DNA from: Thioclava marina
GTDB taxonomy: Bacteria > Pseudomonadota > Alphaproteobacteria > Rhodobacterales > Rhodobacteraceae
Direction: 5' to 3'
NCBI RefSeq assembly: GCF_002020135.1
Contig: NZ_MPZS01000001.1
Span: 1,922,001 to 1,986,000 of the forward strand
Length of the DNA: 64,000 bases
In this document: positions 25,721-33,901 of the stretch, piece by piece
Numbering within the stretch: position 1 is the stretch's first letter
Layout: each line of letters opens with the position of its first letter
Program-made: the position numbers and the translations under genes
Notes under the pieces: model-generated
What the model saw: only the letters and a program-made list of their open reading frames with translations
Databases searched by the model: none
Told to the model about the DNA's origin: nothing

Positions 25721-26485
25721 TCAGAGAAGTTCCGTGGAATACCCGAACGCCGCGAAATCCGCCGCATAGAGCTTGCGGATGAGCGCTTCGCTCTTGTCGC
25801 AATAGGCCGTGCGGAGTTTTTCTTCCGCGTTCGTCGGATTGCCCGCGCGAGGCAGCTCTGCCGGGCCATCGCTCCCCCAGATCCGTTGCACGGCGGTGAC
25901 GAGATCCGCATCGAGCGATTCCACTTTGCAGATATGATCGAACTTATCGAGCGGCAGCAGCATCAACGCGCTCTGCGGTGCCCAATGGGCATCGCGATAG
26001 AGCCCACCCTGATCGAGGAAGCGGCAAAAGGAGAGAAAGCTCGGCTGACCGTTTTCGTCGAGCTCGAGCATATGTTTCCAGCGCTCCATGCGGGGACCGC
26101 GCAGGATTTTGTCTTGATAGGACGACAGCACGCGGGTGAAGGGATTGCGCACGACGGTGAAGGTGAAAACGGCATCGCTCTCAAGCGCGGCTACCTGAGC
26201 GCGCGACATATAGGGCGGGCGCAGCCATCTGTGCTTGTCACCTTCGCCGGCGAGGGGGCGGCGATAGGACGAATGTTCCGACAGGATCCGGGCCACGGTC
26301 GTATTCGCGGCTTTGGGAATGCGATTGTAGAAAAACATGTCATCGGGAGAGAACGCGCCGCGCGGGATCATGTGGAAGAGGCTGCAGGGGCCGGAACAGG
26401 GATATTTGCGAAAGAACGGCGTGAGGGCATTGAAGCCGGGTCGTGCGATCCTGTCGCGCAGATCATGTGCCGGAAGGGAAGCCAT
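25721..26485 (-). CDS. sulfotransferase family 2 protein
   Basis: 254 residues. The PAPS 5'-phosphosulfate loop is RIPKAANTT (residues 55-63), and the 3'-phosphate motif is TVVRNPFTRVLSSY (about 110-123), as in carbohydrate sulfotransferases of the Sulfotransfer_2 family. The acceptor is probably a surface glycan. No signal peptide is seen, so a cytoplasmic or membrane-associated role before export is likely. It is convergent with the DedA gene and divergent from another sulfotransferase-like gene at 26753. The 267 bp between the two starts (26486-26752) hold no feature I recognise. Confidence 0.8.
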   Translation of the reverse strand: MASLPAHDLRDRIARPGFNALTPFFRKYPCSGPCSLFHMIPRGAFSPDDMFFYNRIPKAANTTVARILSEHSSYRRPLAGEGDKHRWLRPPYMSRAQVAALESDAVFTFTVVRNPFTRVLSSYQDKILRGPRMERWKHMLELDENGQPSFLSFCRFLDQGGLYRDAHWAPQSALMLLPLDKFDHICKVESLDADLVTAVQRIWGSDGPAELPRAGNPTNAEEKLRTAYCDKSEALIRKLYAADFAAFGYSTELL

Positions 26486-26752
26486 GCAGGTTGAGTGTCT
26501 TCTCTCTAGTGGTGTCCTTTCCTTCCTTCGGGGAAATATGCCGATAAATCAACGCTTGAGATCATCGCCGCAAGACGCGGCGCGCTTGGAACGCGACGGA
26601 TGCGAGGTTGGATCGGGGCAGCGGGCTTCGATCCTGACGGAATAACGGTGCAGTCGTGATTTGTGCCGGATAGGGGCTGAAAACTGTTGTTCGGGCTGGG
26701 CTGTAAAGCTACACCCACGCTCTGAAACGTGCCCGTTGCGTGAAGTGATCTC

Positions 26753-27583
26753 ATGTCCGCCCAGAAACGCCGCATCATCATTCATCTTGGTTTCCCGAAG
26801 ACCGGAAGCACGACGATTCAGGGGATGCTCGCCGCCAATGGCGACCGCTTGGGCGAGGGGATCGTCGCGTCGCCCAAGGATGAGCTGACCTATGGGCTGC
26901 GCAAATATGCGCTCAAATATCGCCGCAGCGGTCACCTGTTCTGGTGGAAGCTGCGCCACGAGATGGCCTTGCGCCAGATGGTTCGTACGATCGATGCGAT
27001 GGATTTCGAGACTCTGGTGATCTCGGACGAAAATATGATCGGCATTGAATCAGGGAAGATTTTCGATCCACCCGAGCGAACCAACTACCTGCCTTGGGTC
27101 GCCCATCTCGACGCGGCGCTTTCGGCTTACGACGTTCACTACGTGATTTATCACCGGGAGCCGAAATCCTGGCAGCGCAGCGCATGGAACCAGGCGTTCA
27201 AGATGCGTCGCGTGAAGGCTGATTTCGAGGCCTGGGCAAAGGACCATTCGGACCTCGATGCGCCCCGCCGGATCATCGAGCAGTTCCGCGGGCTGCTGGG
27301 TGAGCGGCTGCACGTGCTCGACATGGCCGAGGAAATTGGCGCGGATCGTCTGATGGGGCGCTTCATCCTCGAACTCGCGGGGGTCTCGCAGGACCGGATT
27401 GCCGAAGTCGTGCTTCCGCCACGCGAGAACGAAAGCCTGCCGCTGGCCTCGATCGAGTTGCTGCGGCTGATTCATGAGACCGGGAAGTTCCGTGGCGGCC
27501 GATATCGGACCCTGTCGCGGCTCTTCAAGGCGCATCCGGAACTCTTCGCGCCCAATCCGAAGCCCCCGCGCAAGAAGGGGTGA
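26753..27583 (+). CDS. sulfotransferase-like protein
   Basis: 276 residues. The N-terminus IIIHLGFPKTGSTTIQ (residues 8-23) is the PAPS-binding P-loop-like motif of sulfotransferases, and VHYVIYHREPKSWQRSAWN at about 125-145 has the arrangement of the 3'-phosphate motif (R-x-P-x-x-W/Y). The rest is not close to any subfamily I can name. A basic tail PKPPRKKG ends the protein. It is divergent from the family 2 sulfotransferase at 25721, and 81 bp precede the ribonuclease D gene. Probably modifies a cell-surface glycan; the acceptor is unknown. Confidence 0.65.
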   Translation: MSAQKRRIIIHLGFPKTGSTTIQGMLAANGDRLGEGIVASPKDELTYGLRKYALKYRRSGHLFWWKLRHEMALRQMVRTIDAMDFETLVISDENMIGIESGKIFDPPERTNYLPWVAHLDAALSAYDVHYVIYHREPKSWQRSAWNQAFKMRRVKADFEAWAKDHSDLDAPRRIIEQFRGLLGERLHVLDMAEEIGADRLMGRFILELAGVSQDRIAEVVLPPRENESLPLASIELLRLIHETGKFRGGRYRTLSRLFKAHPELFAPNPKPPRKKG

Positions 27584-27664
27584 CCGCGCCTGCGGTCTTC
27601 CCGCGTTGGCAAGCAAGGCGCAAAGCGCTTATATGCCCGGCAGAACGATCTGAGAGGACAAGCC

Positions 27665-28279
27665 GTGGCGATCCACCTGCATCACAATGACCTGCCCGAA
27701 GGGCTCGACCTTGGGCCTGTCGTGGCCATCGACAGCGAGACCATGGGGCTCGATCCGCGGCGCGACCGGCTGTGCCTGGTGCAGCTGTCGTCGGGTGATG
27801 GCGATGCGCATCTGGTGAAGATCGCGAAAGGTCAGACCGAGGCGCCGAACCTGTGCAGGATGCTGGCCAATCCCGCGGTCGAGAAACTCTTTCATTTCGC
27901 GCGCTTCGACGTGGCTGCGCTCTATAATGCCTTCGGGGTCGAGACGAAGCCGGTTTTCTGCACGAAGATCGCCTCGAAGATGGTGCGGACCTATACCGAT
28001 CGTCACGGGCTCAAAGTGCTGGTTCAGGAACTGGTCGGTGTCGATATCTCCAAGCAACAGCAAAGTTCGGATTGGGGCGCGGCGGAGCTGACCGAGGCGC
28101 AGATGGAATACGCGGCCTCGGATGTGCTGCATCTTCACAAGATGAAGGCCGAGCTGGTGAACCGGCTCAAGCGCGAGAACCGGATGGAACTGGCGCAGGC
28201 CTGTTTCGACTTCCTGCCGACGCGGGCGAAGCTCGACCTGCTTGGATGGGAGGAACCCAATGACATCTTCCACCACTGA
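27665..28279 (+). CDS. rnd: ribonuclease D (short, single-domain)
   Basis: 204 residues starting at GTG 27665. 3'-5' exoribonuclease of the DEDDy class: AIDSETMGL (Asp and Glu), HFARFDVAAL (Asp) and YAASDVLHLHKM (Tyr and Asp). It lacks the HRDC domains of E. coli RNase D, as is usual for the short alphaproteobacterial form involved in RNA trimming. The 3' end overlaps kdsD by 20 bp; the order rnd-kdsD-lptC-lptA-lptB is conserved in this group and likely one operon. Confidence 0.9.
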   Translation: MAIHLHHNDLPEGLDLGPVVAIDSETMGLDPRRDRLCLVQLSSGDGDAHLVKIAKGQTEAPNLCRMLANPAVEKLFHFARFDVAALYNAFGVETKPVFCTKIASKMVRTYTDRHGLKVLVQELVGVDISKQQQSSDWGAAELTEAQMEYAASDVLHLHKMKAELVNRLKRENRMELAQACFDFLPTRAKLDLLGWEEPNDIFHH

Positions 28280-29216
28280 TTATTCGGGCATCGCGAAACG
28301 CGTGATCGGGATCGAGGCGGCGGGGTTGGCGGCGCTGGCCGACAGTCTCGATGGCGAGTTTTCGCGCGCGGTGGCGATGATCCTCGAAACCAGGGGCCGC
28401 GTGATCGTCTCCGGCATGGGTAAATCGGGCCATATCGGGCGAAAGATCGCGGCGACTCTGGCTTCGACCGGCACGCCCGCGCAATTCGTGCACCCGGCCG
28501 AGGCAAGCCATGGCGATCTGGGAATGGTCACGCGCGACGATCTGGCGCTGGTGCTGTCGAATTCCGGCGAGACGCCGGAACTGGCCGACCTCATCGCCCA
28601 TACGCGGCGTTTCGGGATTCCGTTGATCGGGGTGGCGAGTCGGCCGGACTCGACCCTGCTGCGGCAGGCCGATCTCGCGCTGGTGCTGCCTGCGGCCGAG
28701 GAGGCTTGCGGCACGGGCGTCGTGCCGACGACCTCGACGACGATGACGCTTGCGCTGGGCGACGCGCTCGCCGTGGCGCTGATGGAGCATCGCGAGTTCA
28801 CGGCCGAGCATTTCCGCACCTTCCACCCGGGCGGCAAGCTGGGCGCGCGGCTGTCGAAGGTCTCGGACCTGATGCATCGCGAGATGCCGCTTGTCGGGTT
28901 GGAGACGCCGATGCCTGAAGCGCTGCTGGTAATGAGCCAGAAGGGCTTTGGCGTCGTGGGCGTCACCGACGAGGCGGGCCGTCTGGCGGGGATCGTCACC
29001 GATGGCGATTTGCGGCGTCACATGGAGGGGCTGCTCGATCACAAGGTGGCCGAGGTGATGACGGCCAATCCGCGCACGATCGCGCCGGGCCAGCTCGCAG
29101 AGGCGGCAGTGGCGCAGATGAACGAGCGCAAGATCACCTGTCTTTTCGTCGTTGAGGACGAAAAGCCCGTGGGCTTCCTGCAAATCCATGACTGCCTGCG
29201 CGCCGGGATCGTCTGA
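28260..29216 (+). CDS. kdsD: arabinose-5-phosphate isomerase (KpsF/GutQ)
   Basis: 318 residues. Makes arabinose 5-phosphate from ribulose 5-phosphate, the first step of Kdo synthesis for lipopolysaccharide. SIS domain with VIVSGMGKSGHIGRKIAATL, HPAEASHGDLGMV and LSNSGETPEL, then two CBS domains (about 205-318, with GVVGVTDEAGRLAGIVTDGDLRR). Start ATG 28260 overlaps the rnd end. kdsB, a later enzyme of the Kdo pathway, is also in the window at 39941. TGATG overlap with lptC downstream suggests coupled translation. Confidence 0.94.
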   Translation: MTSSTTDYSGIAKRVIGIEAAGLAALADSLDGEFSRAVAMILETRGRVIVSGMGKSGHIGRKIAATLASTGTPAQFVHPAEASHGDLGMVTRDDLALVLSNSGETPELADLIAHTRRFGIPLIGVASRPDSTLLRQADLALVLPAAEEACGTGVVPTTSTTMTLALGDALAVALMEHREFTAEHFRTFHPGGKLGARLSKVSDLMHREMPLVGLETPMPEALLVMSQKGFGVVGVTDEAGRLAGIVTDGDLRRHMEGLLDHKVAEVMTANPRTIAPGQLAEAAVAQMNERKITCLFVVEDEKPVGFLQIHDCLRAGIV

Positions 29217-29818
29217 TGATCTATGACAACCGCCATACGCAACTGGTGCACTGGGCGAAGGTCGTCCTGCCGCTGCTGGCGCTTGTCCTGTTGTCGACGA
29301 TCTTCCTGATCTCGCGCCGGATCGATCCGAGCGCGGCGATCCCCTATGCCAAGGTGGATGTCGAGAAACTCGCACGCGAAAACGCGCTGACCCGGCCGGA
29401 ATATTCCGGGATGACGGATGACGGCTCGACCCTTTCGGTGACTGCAAAACAGGCGCGCACCTCGCCCGAGGCAACGGGCGGCGCGAGTGCCGATCAGCTT
29501 GCCGCGAAGCTCACCGCGCCTGACGGGCATGTCACCGACCTGAGCTCGAATGCGGGTCTGTTCCGGCCCGATCTGGGTCAGGTCGAACTGTCGGAGAAGG
29601 TCGCGATGCAGACTTCGGACGGCTACCGGATGAACTCCGAGAAGATGGTCATGAAGACCGATGGCAGCCTGTTGAGCTCTCCCGGCCCGATCCATGGCGA
29701 AGCGCCGTTCGGCACGCTCGATGCGGGCTCGATGCAAATGACGCCCACGGCCGACGGCAAAGGGCATGATCTTGTTTTCAATGGCGGCGTGAAGCTGATA
29801 TATCAGCCGCAACAGTGA
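29216..29818 (+). CDS. lptC: LPS export bitopic protein LptC
   Basis: 200 residues with one N-terminal membrane anchor (about 16-34, VVLPLLALVLLSTIFLI) and a periplasmic part of repeated beta segments (TDDGSTLSVTAKQARTS, GHVTDLSSNAGLF, MNSEKMVMKTDGSLL). LptC links the LptBFG ATPase-permease to periplasmic LptA. The ATG overlaps the kdsD stop (TGATG) and lptA follows at once. LptF and LptG are not in the window. Confidence 0.88.
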   Translation: MIYDNRHTQLVHWAKVVLPLLALVLLSTIFLISRRIDPSAAIPYAKVDVEKLARENALTRPEYSGMTDDGSTLSVTAKQARTSPEATGGASADQLAAKLTAPDGHVTDLSSNAGLFRPDLGQVELSEKVAMQTSDGYRMNSEKMVMKTDGSLLSSPGPIHGEAPFGTLDAGSMQMTPTADGKGHDLVFNGGVKLIYQPQQ

Positions 29819-29826
29819 GGGTTTTC

Positions 29827-30327
29827 ATGTTTCGGACGCCTTTTCCCGCCGCTTTCCTGATCGCGATCGCGCTTCCCGCTCTGGCCGCAGCGCAGCAGCT
29901 GTCCTTCGCGGGCATCCGCGCGGACCAGAATGCACCGGTCGAGGTGCTTTCGGACAGTCTCAAGGTGAACCAGGAGAGCGGAAAGGCCGTGTTCAGCGGC
30001 GATGTGCGCGTCAATCAGGGCACGATGCATATGCAGGCCGCGGAGGTCGAGGTCATCTATGATCCGAAGGATCGCTCGAAGATCTCGACGCTGCATGCGA
30101 CGGGCGGCGTGACGCTGGTTTCGCCGACCGAGGCCGCCGAGGCTCAGGAAGCCGTGTATGACGTGGTGGCGGGCACTGTGGTGATGACGGGCAACGTTCT
30201 GCTGACGCAAGGCGAGAACGTGATGTCGGGCAATAAGCTCAACGTCGATCTGCGCACCGGTACCGGCCAGATGGACGGGCGCGTGCGCACGCTGCTCAAA
30301 CCTGCGACCAAGACCGGGGGCCAGTGA
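29827..30327 (+). CDS. lptA: LPS transport periplasmic protein LptA
   Basis: 166 residues with a signal peptide ending LPALAAAQQ. Repeated OstA-type strands follow: APVEVLSDSLKVNQESGKAVFSGDVRVNQG, MHMQAAEVEVIY, AVYDVVAGTVVMTGNVLLTQGENVMSGNKLNVDL. It forms the periplasmic bridge carrying LPS to the outer-membrane LptDE. A GTG at 29815 overlapping the lptC stop is an alternative start; I prefer ATG 29827 because the signal peptide begins there. Its stop overlaps the lptB start. Confidence 0.9.
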   Translation: MFRTPFPAAFLIAIALPALAAAQQLSFAGIRADQNAPVEVLSDSLKVNQESGKAVFSGDVRVNQGTMHMQAAEVEVIYDPKDRSKISTLHATGGVTLVSPTEAAEAQEAVYDVVAGTVVMTGNVLLTQGENVMSGNKLNVDLRTGTGQMDGRVRTLLKPATKTGGQ

Positions 30328-31106
30328 TGTCGGGCATGACCGGGGTACAGGACGCGACCGGGCTCGCCCCGGTGGCGGGGCAGGGCGGCTTGCAGGTGCG
30401 CGGACTGCGCAAGAGCTATCGCCGCCGCCCGGTGATCCGCGATGTCTCGCTGGATCTTTCGCGCGGGGAGGTCGTGGCGCTGCTGGGGCCGAACGGTTCG
30501 GGCAAGACCACCTGTTTTTACAACATCGCCGGCTTGATTCGTCCCGATGCGGGGCAGGTCCTGATCGACGGACGCGACGTGACGGGCCTGCCGATGTATC
30601 GCCGCGCGCGACTCGGGATCGGTTATCTGCCGCAGGAAGCGTCGATTTTTCGGGGGCTTTCGGTCGAGGATAACATCATGGCCGTGCTCGAGATCGCCGA
30701 GGCCGACCCGCATACCCGCCGCGAGCGCCTCGAGGAGCTTCTGGGCGATTTCTCGATCGGCCATCTGCGCCAGGCCCCGGCACTGGCGCTTTCAGGGGGC
30801 GAACGGCGCCGCTGCGAGATCGCGCGCTGCCTCGCCGCCGATCCGAAATATCTCCTGCTCGACGAACCTTTTGCTGGTGTCGACCCGATCGCCGTGGCCG
30901 AAATCCGCGCATTGGTCTCGCAGCTCAAGGATCGCGGTATCGGCGTCCTGATCACCGATCACAACGTGCGCGAGACGCTCGAGATCGTCGACCGCGCCTA
31001 TATCCTGCATGACGGGACGGTGCTGATGTCGGGCACGACCGAAGAGGTCGTGCAGGACGAAAACGTGCGCCGTGTCTATCTCGGCCAGCACTTCCGCATC
31101 CTTTGA
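30327..31106 (+). CDS. lptB: LPS export ABC transporter ATPase LptB
   Basis: 259 residues. ABC ATPase with Walker A GPNGSGKTT, Q-loop in GIGYLPQEASIFRGLSVEDN (the PQEASIFR segment is LptB-specific), signature LSGGERRRCEIARCLA, Walker B YLLLDEPFAGVDP and the switch ITDHNVRETL. It carries a somewhat longer N-terminus (about 20 residues) than E. coli LptB. The ATG overlaps the lptA stop as TGATG. In many proteobacteria rpoN follows lptB; here it does not, and hpf comes next after 265 bp. Confidence 0.95.
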   Translation: MSGMTGVQDATGLAPVAGQGGLQVRGLRKSYRRRPVIRDVSLDLSRGEVVALLGPNGSGKTTCFYNIAGLIRPDAGQVLIDGRDVTGLPMYRRARLGIGYLPQEASIFRGLSVEDNIMAVLEIAEADPHTRRERLEELLGDFSIGHLRQAPALALSGGERRRCEIARCLAADPKYLLLDEPFAGVDPIAVAEIRALVSQLKDRGIGVLITDHNVRETLEIVDRAYILHDGTVLMSGTTEEVVQDENVRRVYLGQHFRIL

Positions 31107-31308
31107 GCGCTGCGTGAGTGCGGCTTTTGCGCTGCGGCGAAGGTGACCCGTTGACACCCCTGCGGTTCCATACCCAAATATGATTCAAATGCGTGACCGT
31201 CGTTTCCATTCCCTGCGCGCGCAGACCGAGCTCGTTTTCGGCCCGCGATCGCCTGTGGTCTTGCAACCGGGAGCACGGCCCGCTACGCGCTTTCGAGAAA
31301 AATTTAAC

Positions 31309-31323
31309 TGGCTTGCAACTTGC
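31309..31323 (+). promoter_or_regulatory. candidate sigma-54 element upstream of hpf
   Basis: TGGCTTG-CAAC-TTGC carries the essential GG and GC with the required 10-base gap and matches 9 of 11 consensus positions (TGGCACG-N4-TTGC). It lies 48 bp before the hpf ATG. No IHF-like site was noticed next to it, so this is a weaker case than the element at 52164. The rest of 31107-31371 shows no other clear feature. Confidence 0.4.
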
Positions 31324-31371
31324 CCCTGTCAGGGTCGGGTGAAGCAGGCCAATGCGTGAAGGAGGAAATCC

Positions 31372-31947
31372 ATGCGTTACCAGATCAGTGGCAAGCAGAT
31401 CGACATCGGGGAAGCCCTGCAATCCCATGTCAAAACCGAACTCGGCGAAGTCGTCGACAAATACATGCAGCGCCCGACCGATGCGACGGTCACCTTCTCC
31501 AAGAACGCCCATGAGTTCATCTGCGAAGCCACCGTGCACCTCTCGACCGGCCTGACGGCATCGGCGAAAGGTCATGCCACCGAGGTTTACGCGGCCTTCG
31601 ACAGCTGCCGCGAAAAGATGGACAAGCAACTGCGTCGTCATAAGCGCAGGCTGAAAGATCATCACCGCGACCGCGTGGAACCGGTTGAATTCGAGGCCGC
31701 GGGCCTGTATGTGCTCGCATCCGATGAGAATGACGAGTCGGGCGAGGCGGCCGATGGCGCGCCGATGATCGTGGCCGAGATGGAAACCAAGGTTCCCACG
31801 CTCTCGGTCGGTGAAGCGGTGATGCAGATGGAGCTGTCGCACGCGCCCCTTCTGGTGTTCCGCAACGAGAAACATGGCGGGGTTAACGTCGTGCATCGCC
31901 GCGAAGACGGCAATATCGGCTGGATCGACCCGCGCAACAGCAAATGA
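31372..31947 (+). CDS. hpf: ribosome hibernation promoting factor, long form
   Basis: 191 residues. The N-terminal RaiA/YfiA domain (1-100: MRYQISGKQIDIGEALQSHV ... VHLSTGLTASAKGHATEVYAAFDSCREKMDKQLRRHK) binds the decoding region of idle ribosomes. The C-terminal domain (about 130-190: VPTLSVGEAVMQMELSHAPLLVFRNEKHGGVNVVHRREDG) dimerises and pairs 70S into 100S particles, the hallmark of the long form. GAAGGAGG precedes the ATG. The stop overlaps ptsN. Regulation may involve the sigma-54-like element at 31309. Confidence 0.94.
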   Translation: MRYQISGKQIDIGEALQSHVKTELGEVVDKYMQRPTDATVTFSKNAHEFICEATVHLSTGLTASAKGHATEVYAAFDSCREKMDKQLRRHKRRLKDHHRDRVEPVEFEAAGLYVLASDENDESGEAADGAPMIVAEMETKVPTLSVGEAVMQMELSHAPLLVFRNEKHGGVNVVHRREDGNIGWIDPRNSK

Positions 31948-32447
31948 GCGCCACGGAAAAAGGCGCGGAAAAGACGAGTTACATGGAACTTTCGAAATTG
32001 CTTGCGCCGGGCGCCGTGAAGGTGCTGTCGAACGTCACAAGCAAGAAGCGCCTTTTTCAGGATCTCGGCGACATCGCCGCGTCGGTCTACAGGCTCGCCG
32101 CGGCGCAGACGGTCGATGCCTTGCAGGAGCGTGAAAGCCTCGGGCCGACGGGTGTCGGTCATGGCGTGGCGCTCCCGCATGCGCGACTCGACGGGCTCGA
32201 CGAGGTGGTCGGCGTCTTCCTGCGGCTGGAAAAACCGCTCGATTTCGACGCGGTGGACCGACTTCCGGTCGATCTGGTCTTCGCGCTCTTCGCACCCAAG
32301 GATTCCGGGGTGGAGCACCTGAAGGCGCTCGCACTCGTGTCGCGCACCATGCGCGATCCGGAAATCTGCGAGAAGCTGCGTGCCAATACCGATCCGGCGG
32401 CGCTGCACGCGGTGCTGACCGAGGCGCAGGGCCGTCAGGCCGCCTGA
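31944..32447 (+). CDS. ptsN: PTS IIA-like nitrogen regulatory protein PtsN
   Basis: 167 residues from the ATG overlapping the hpf stop (ATGA); the family-typical beginning MELSKLLAPGAVKV is 13 codons in, so ATG 31983 is a real alternative. EIIA-Ntr fold with the phospho-acceptor His79 in GVGHGVALPHARLDG. It receives phosphate from NPr in the nitrogen PTS and regulates carbon, nitrogen and potassium metabolism by protein contacts; EI-Ntr and NPr genes are not here. A terminator follows the stop at 32469. Confidence 0.92.
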   Translation: MSATEKGAEKTSYMELSKLLAPGAVKVLSNVTSKKRLFQDLGDIAASVYRLAAAQTVDALQERESLGPTGVGHGVALPHARLDGLDEVVGVFLRLEKPLDFDAVDRLPVDLVFALFAPKDSGVEHLKALALVSRTMRDPEICEKLRANTDPAALHAVLTEAQGRQAA

Positions 32448-32468
32448 TCTGCCTCGATATGAGATTTG

Positions 32469-32499
32469 AAAGCGCGTCGGTCCGTCCGGCGCGCTTTTT
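32469..32499 (+). terminator. intrinsic terminator after ptsN
   Basis: AAAGCGCG (32469-32476) pairs with CGCGCTTT (32490-32497), loop of 13 bases, T-run to 32499. It also faces the end of the convergent sulfotransferase gene. Confidence 0.8.
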
Positions 32500-32508
32500 C
32501 CGTGTCGC

Positions 32509-33900
32509 TCAGGCTTTCCAGGGGCCGAAGCCGAACTGCATCATGTCACGCGTATAGGTTTCGCGGGCGGCAGCTTCGAGATCCGGGGTCCAGAAATCGG
32601 CCAGCTTGATCGGGGCGGTATCGCTATCGGCCTGTCCAAATTCCGGCGCCTCGATCCCGGCGGAGCGCGCGAGATAGGCCAGATCCTCCGTCAGCCTTTC
32701 CTCGCGCAGAAGCATGTCGGGCAGGGCGAACTGGGCGATCCCCTGCAACTGGGCCGATTGCGTGGCCCAGAGCGCGTTCACCGGCAGGCTCGTCTGGTTG
32801 GCGAGGTTGGATTTGAGCCAGCCAAGAAAAGCGATCAGCGCCTCTGCATAGGCTTCGGGCGCGATAGCGTCGCCTTCCGGGGGGATCGGCAGCTTGTAGC
32901 TTTGACGCAGTACCGCGCGTGTCTCGAGCATGTTGTCCCAATTCAGGACGGCCGAGAAGGCGAGATGGGCGCGCATCAGGGGGTGGCGCAGCACGGTGAA
33001 GCTGCGATGACCCGGATGGCGGCGCTTCCACTGGCGCAGGGTCTTTTGCGAGAAGCTTTCCTCAAGCGGGCCAAGCCGGGCCAGCCAGTCGCGGATCGGC
33101 GCGTCCATCGCGGGACGCATCGGCATGTAGAGCAGCCCCGCCTCACTCGCGATGAAACCGGGCACGCCGGGGCCGCGACGGGGCTCGAAATTCGGGGTCT
33201 TCGAGAGGTTGAAGCGGTCGAGCCGCGCGAGCGAAGCCTCCATCCCCGGGAAATTCGAGACCTTCGCCTCCAGCGGCTCGGGGTTCTGCACTTTGAGGCT
33301 GTCGGGCAATTCTTCGAGCCGCGTCTCGACGCCGAGCCATTTCGCGATCCCGTTGAGCAACTCGACCGACTGCGCATCCTCGTAATCAATGTAGAAGGCG
33401 GTCTGGCCCGAGCGTTGCAGCGCGTTTTGCAGCGTGACCTGAAAGCCCTGCAACTCTTCGAGATGGGCCTCGAACTCCTCGGCATCGAAACGCGCCTTGC
33501 TCGCCTTGCGGTGCTTGGCGTCGCCGAGCTTCCACTGGCCGGTCGCGCGGGCGATCATCAGACTCACATAGCTTTCGATCGGATTGCGGGTCAGCACGAT
33601 CTTGGCGCATTTGGGATCATCGACGAAGACTGCGAGCATGCGCGGGTCGTGATCGTGGAAATAGCGACAGCCGTTGAGCCCGTCCTGCGCCTTGATCGCC
33701 TTCCACAGCACCAGCGGATCCGCATCGCGTTCGGCCATGGTCACGCCCAACAGGTCCGTGCGGTTGGGATAGCCGATCAGGACGAGGTTGAACGCCTCGC
33801 CATGACAGGTCACGCCATCCAGGCTGTTGAGCGCGGCCTCGAGCAGGTTCGATCCGGTCCGCATCTCGGCGAAGACCACGAAACTGTCGAACCTCGCCAT
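32509..33900 (-). CDS. long sulfotransferase (NodH-like), possibly two-domain
   Basis: 463 residues, well above the 250-300 of ordinary bacterial sulfotransferases. The N-terminal part has the PAPS loop-like FAEMRTGSNLLEAAL (about 10-24) and KIVLTRNPIESYVSL as the 3'-phosphate motif, as in NodH-type enzymes. The C-terminal half contains a second motif of the same kind, SFTVLRHPLMRAHLAF (about 298-313), without an evident second P-loop. It is the first gene of a minus-strand glycan locus and starts one base from the glycosyltransferase at 33902. The likely role is sulfation of the polysaccharide made by its neighbours. Confidence 0.75.
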   Translation of the reverse strand: MARFDSFVVFAEMRTGSNLLEAALNSLDGVTCHGEAFNLVLIGYPNRTDLLGVTMAERDADPLVLWKAIKAQDGLNGCRYFHDHDPRMLAVFVDDPKCAKIVLTRNPIESYVSLMIARATGQWKLGDAKHRKASKARFDAEEFEAHLEELQGFQVTLQNALQRSGQTAFYIDYEDAQSVELLNGIAKWLGVETRLEELPDSLKVQNPEPLEAKVSNFPGMEASLARLDRFNLSKTPNFEPRRGPGVPGFIASEAGLLYMPMRPAMDAPIRDWLARLGPLEESFSQKTLRQWKRRHPGHRSFTVLRHPLMRAHLAFSAVLNWDNMLETRAVLRQSYKLPIPPEGDAIAPEAYAEALIAFLGWLKSNLANQTSLPVNALWATQSAQLQGIAQFALPDMLLREERLTEDLAYLARSAGIEAPEFGQADSDTAPIKLADFWTPDLEAAARETYTRDMMQFGFGPWKA

Positions 33901-33901
33901 G

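Noticed and set aside
31151-31184. TTGACA...TATGAT promoter before hpf
   Set aside because: The gap of 22 bases is too long for sigma-70; shorter-spaced -10 candidates are poor.
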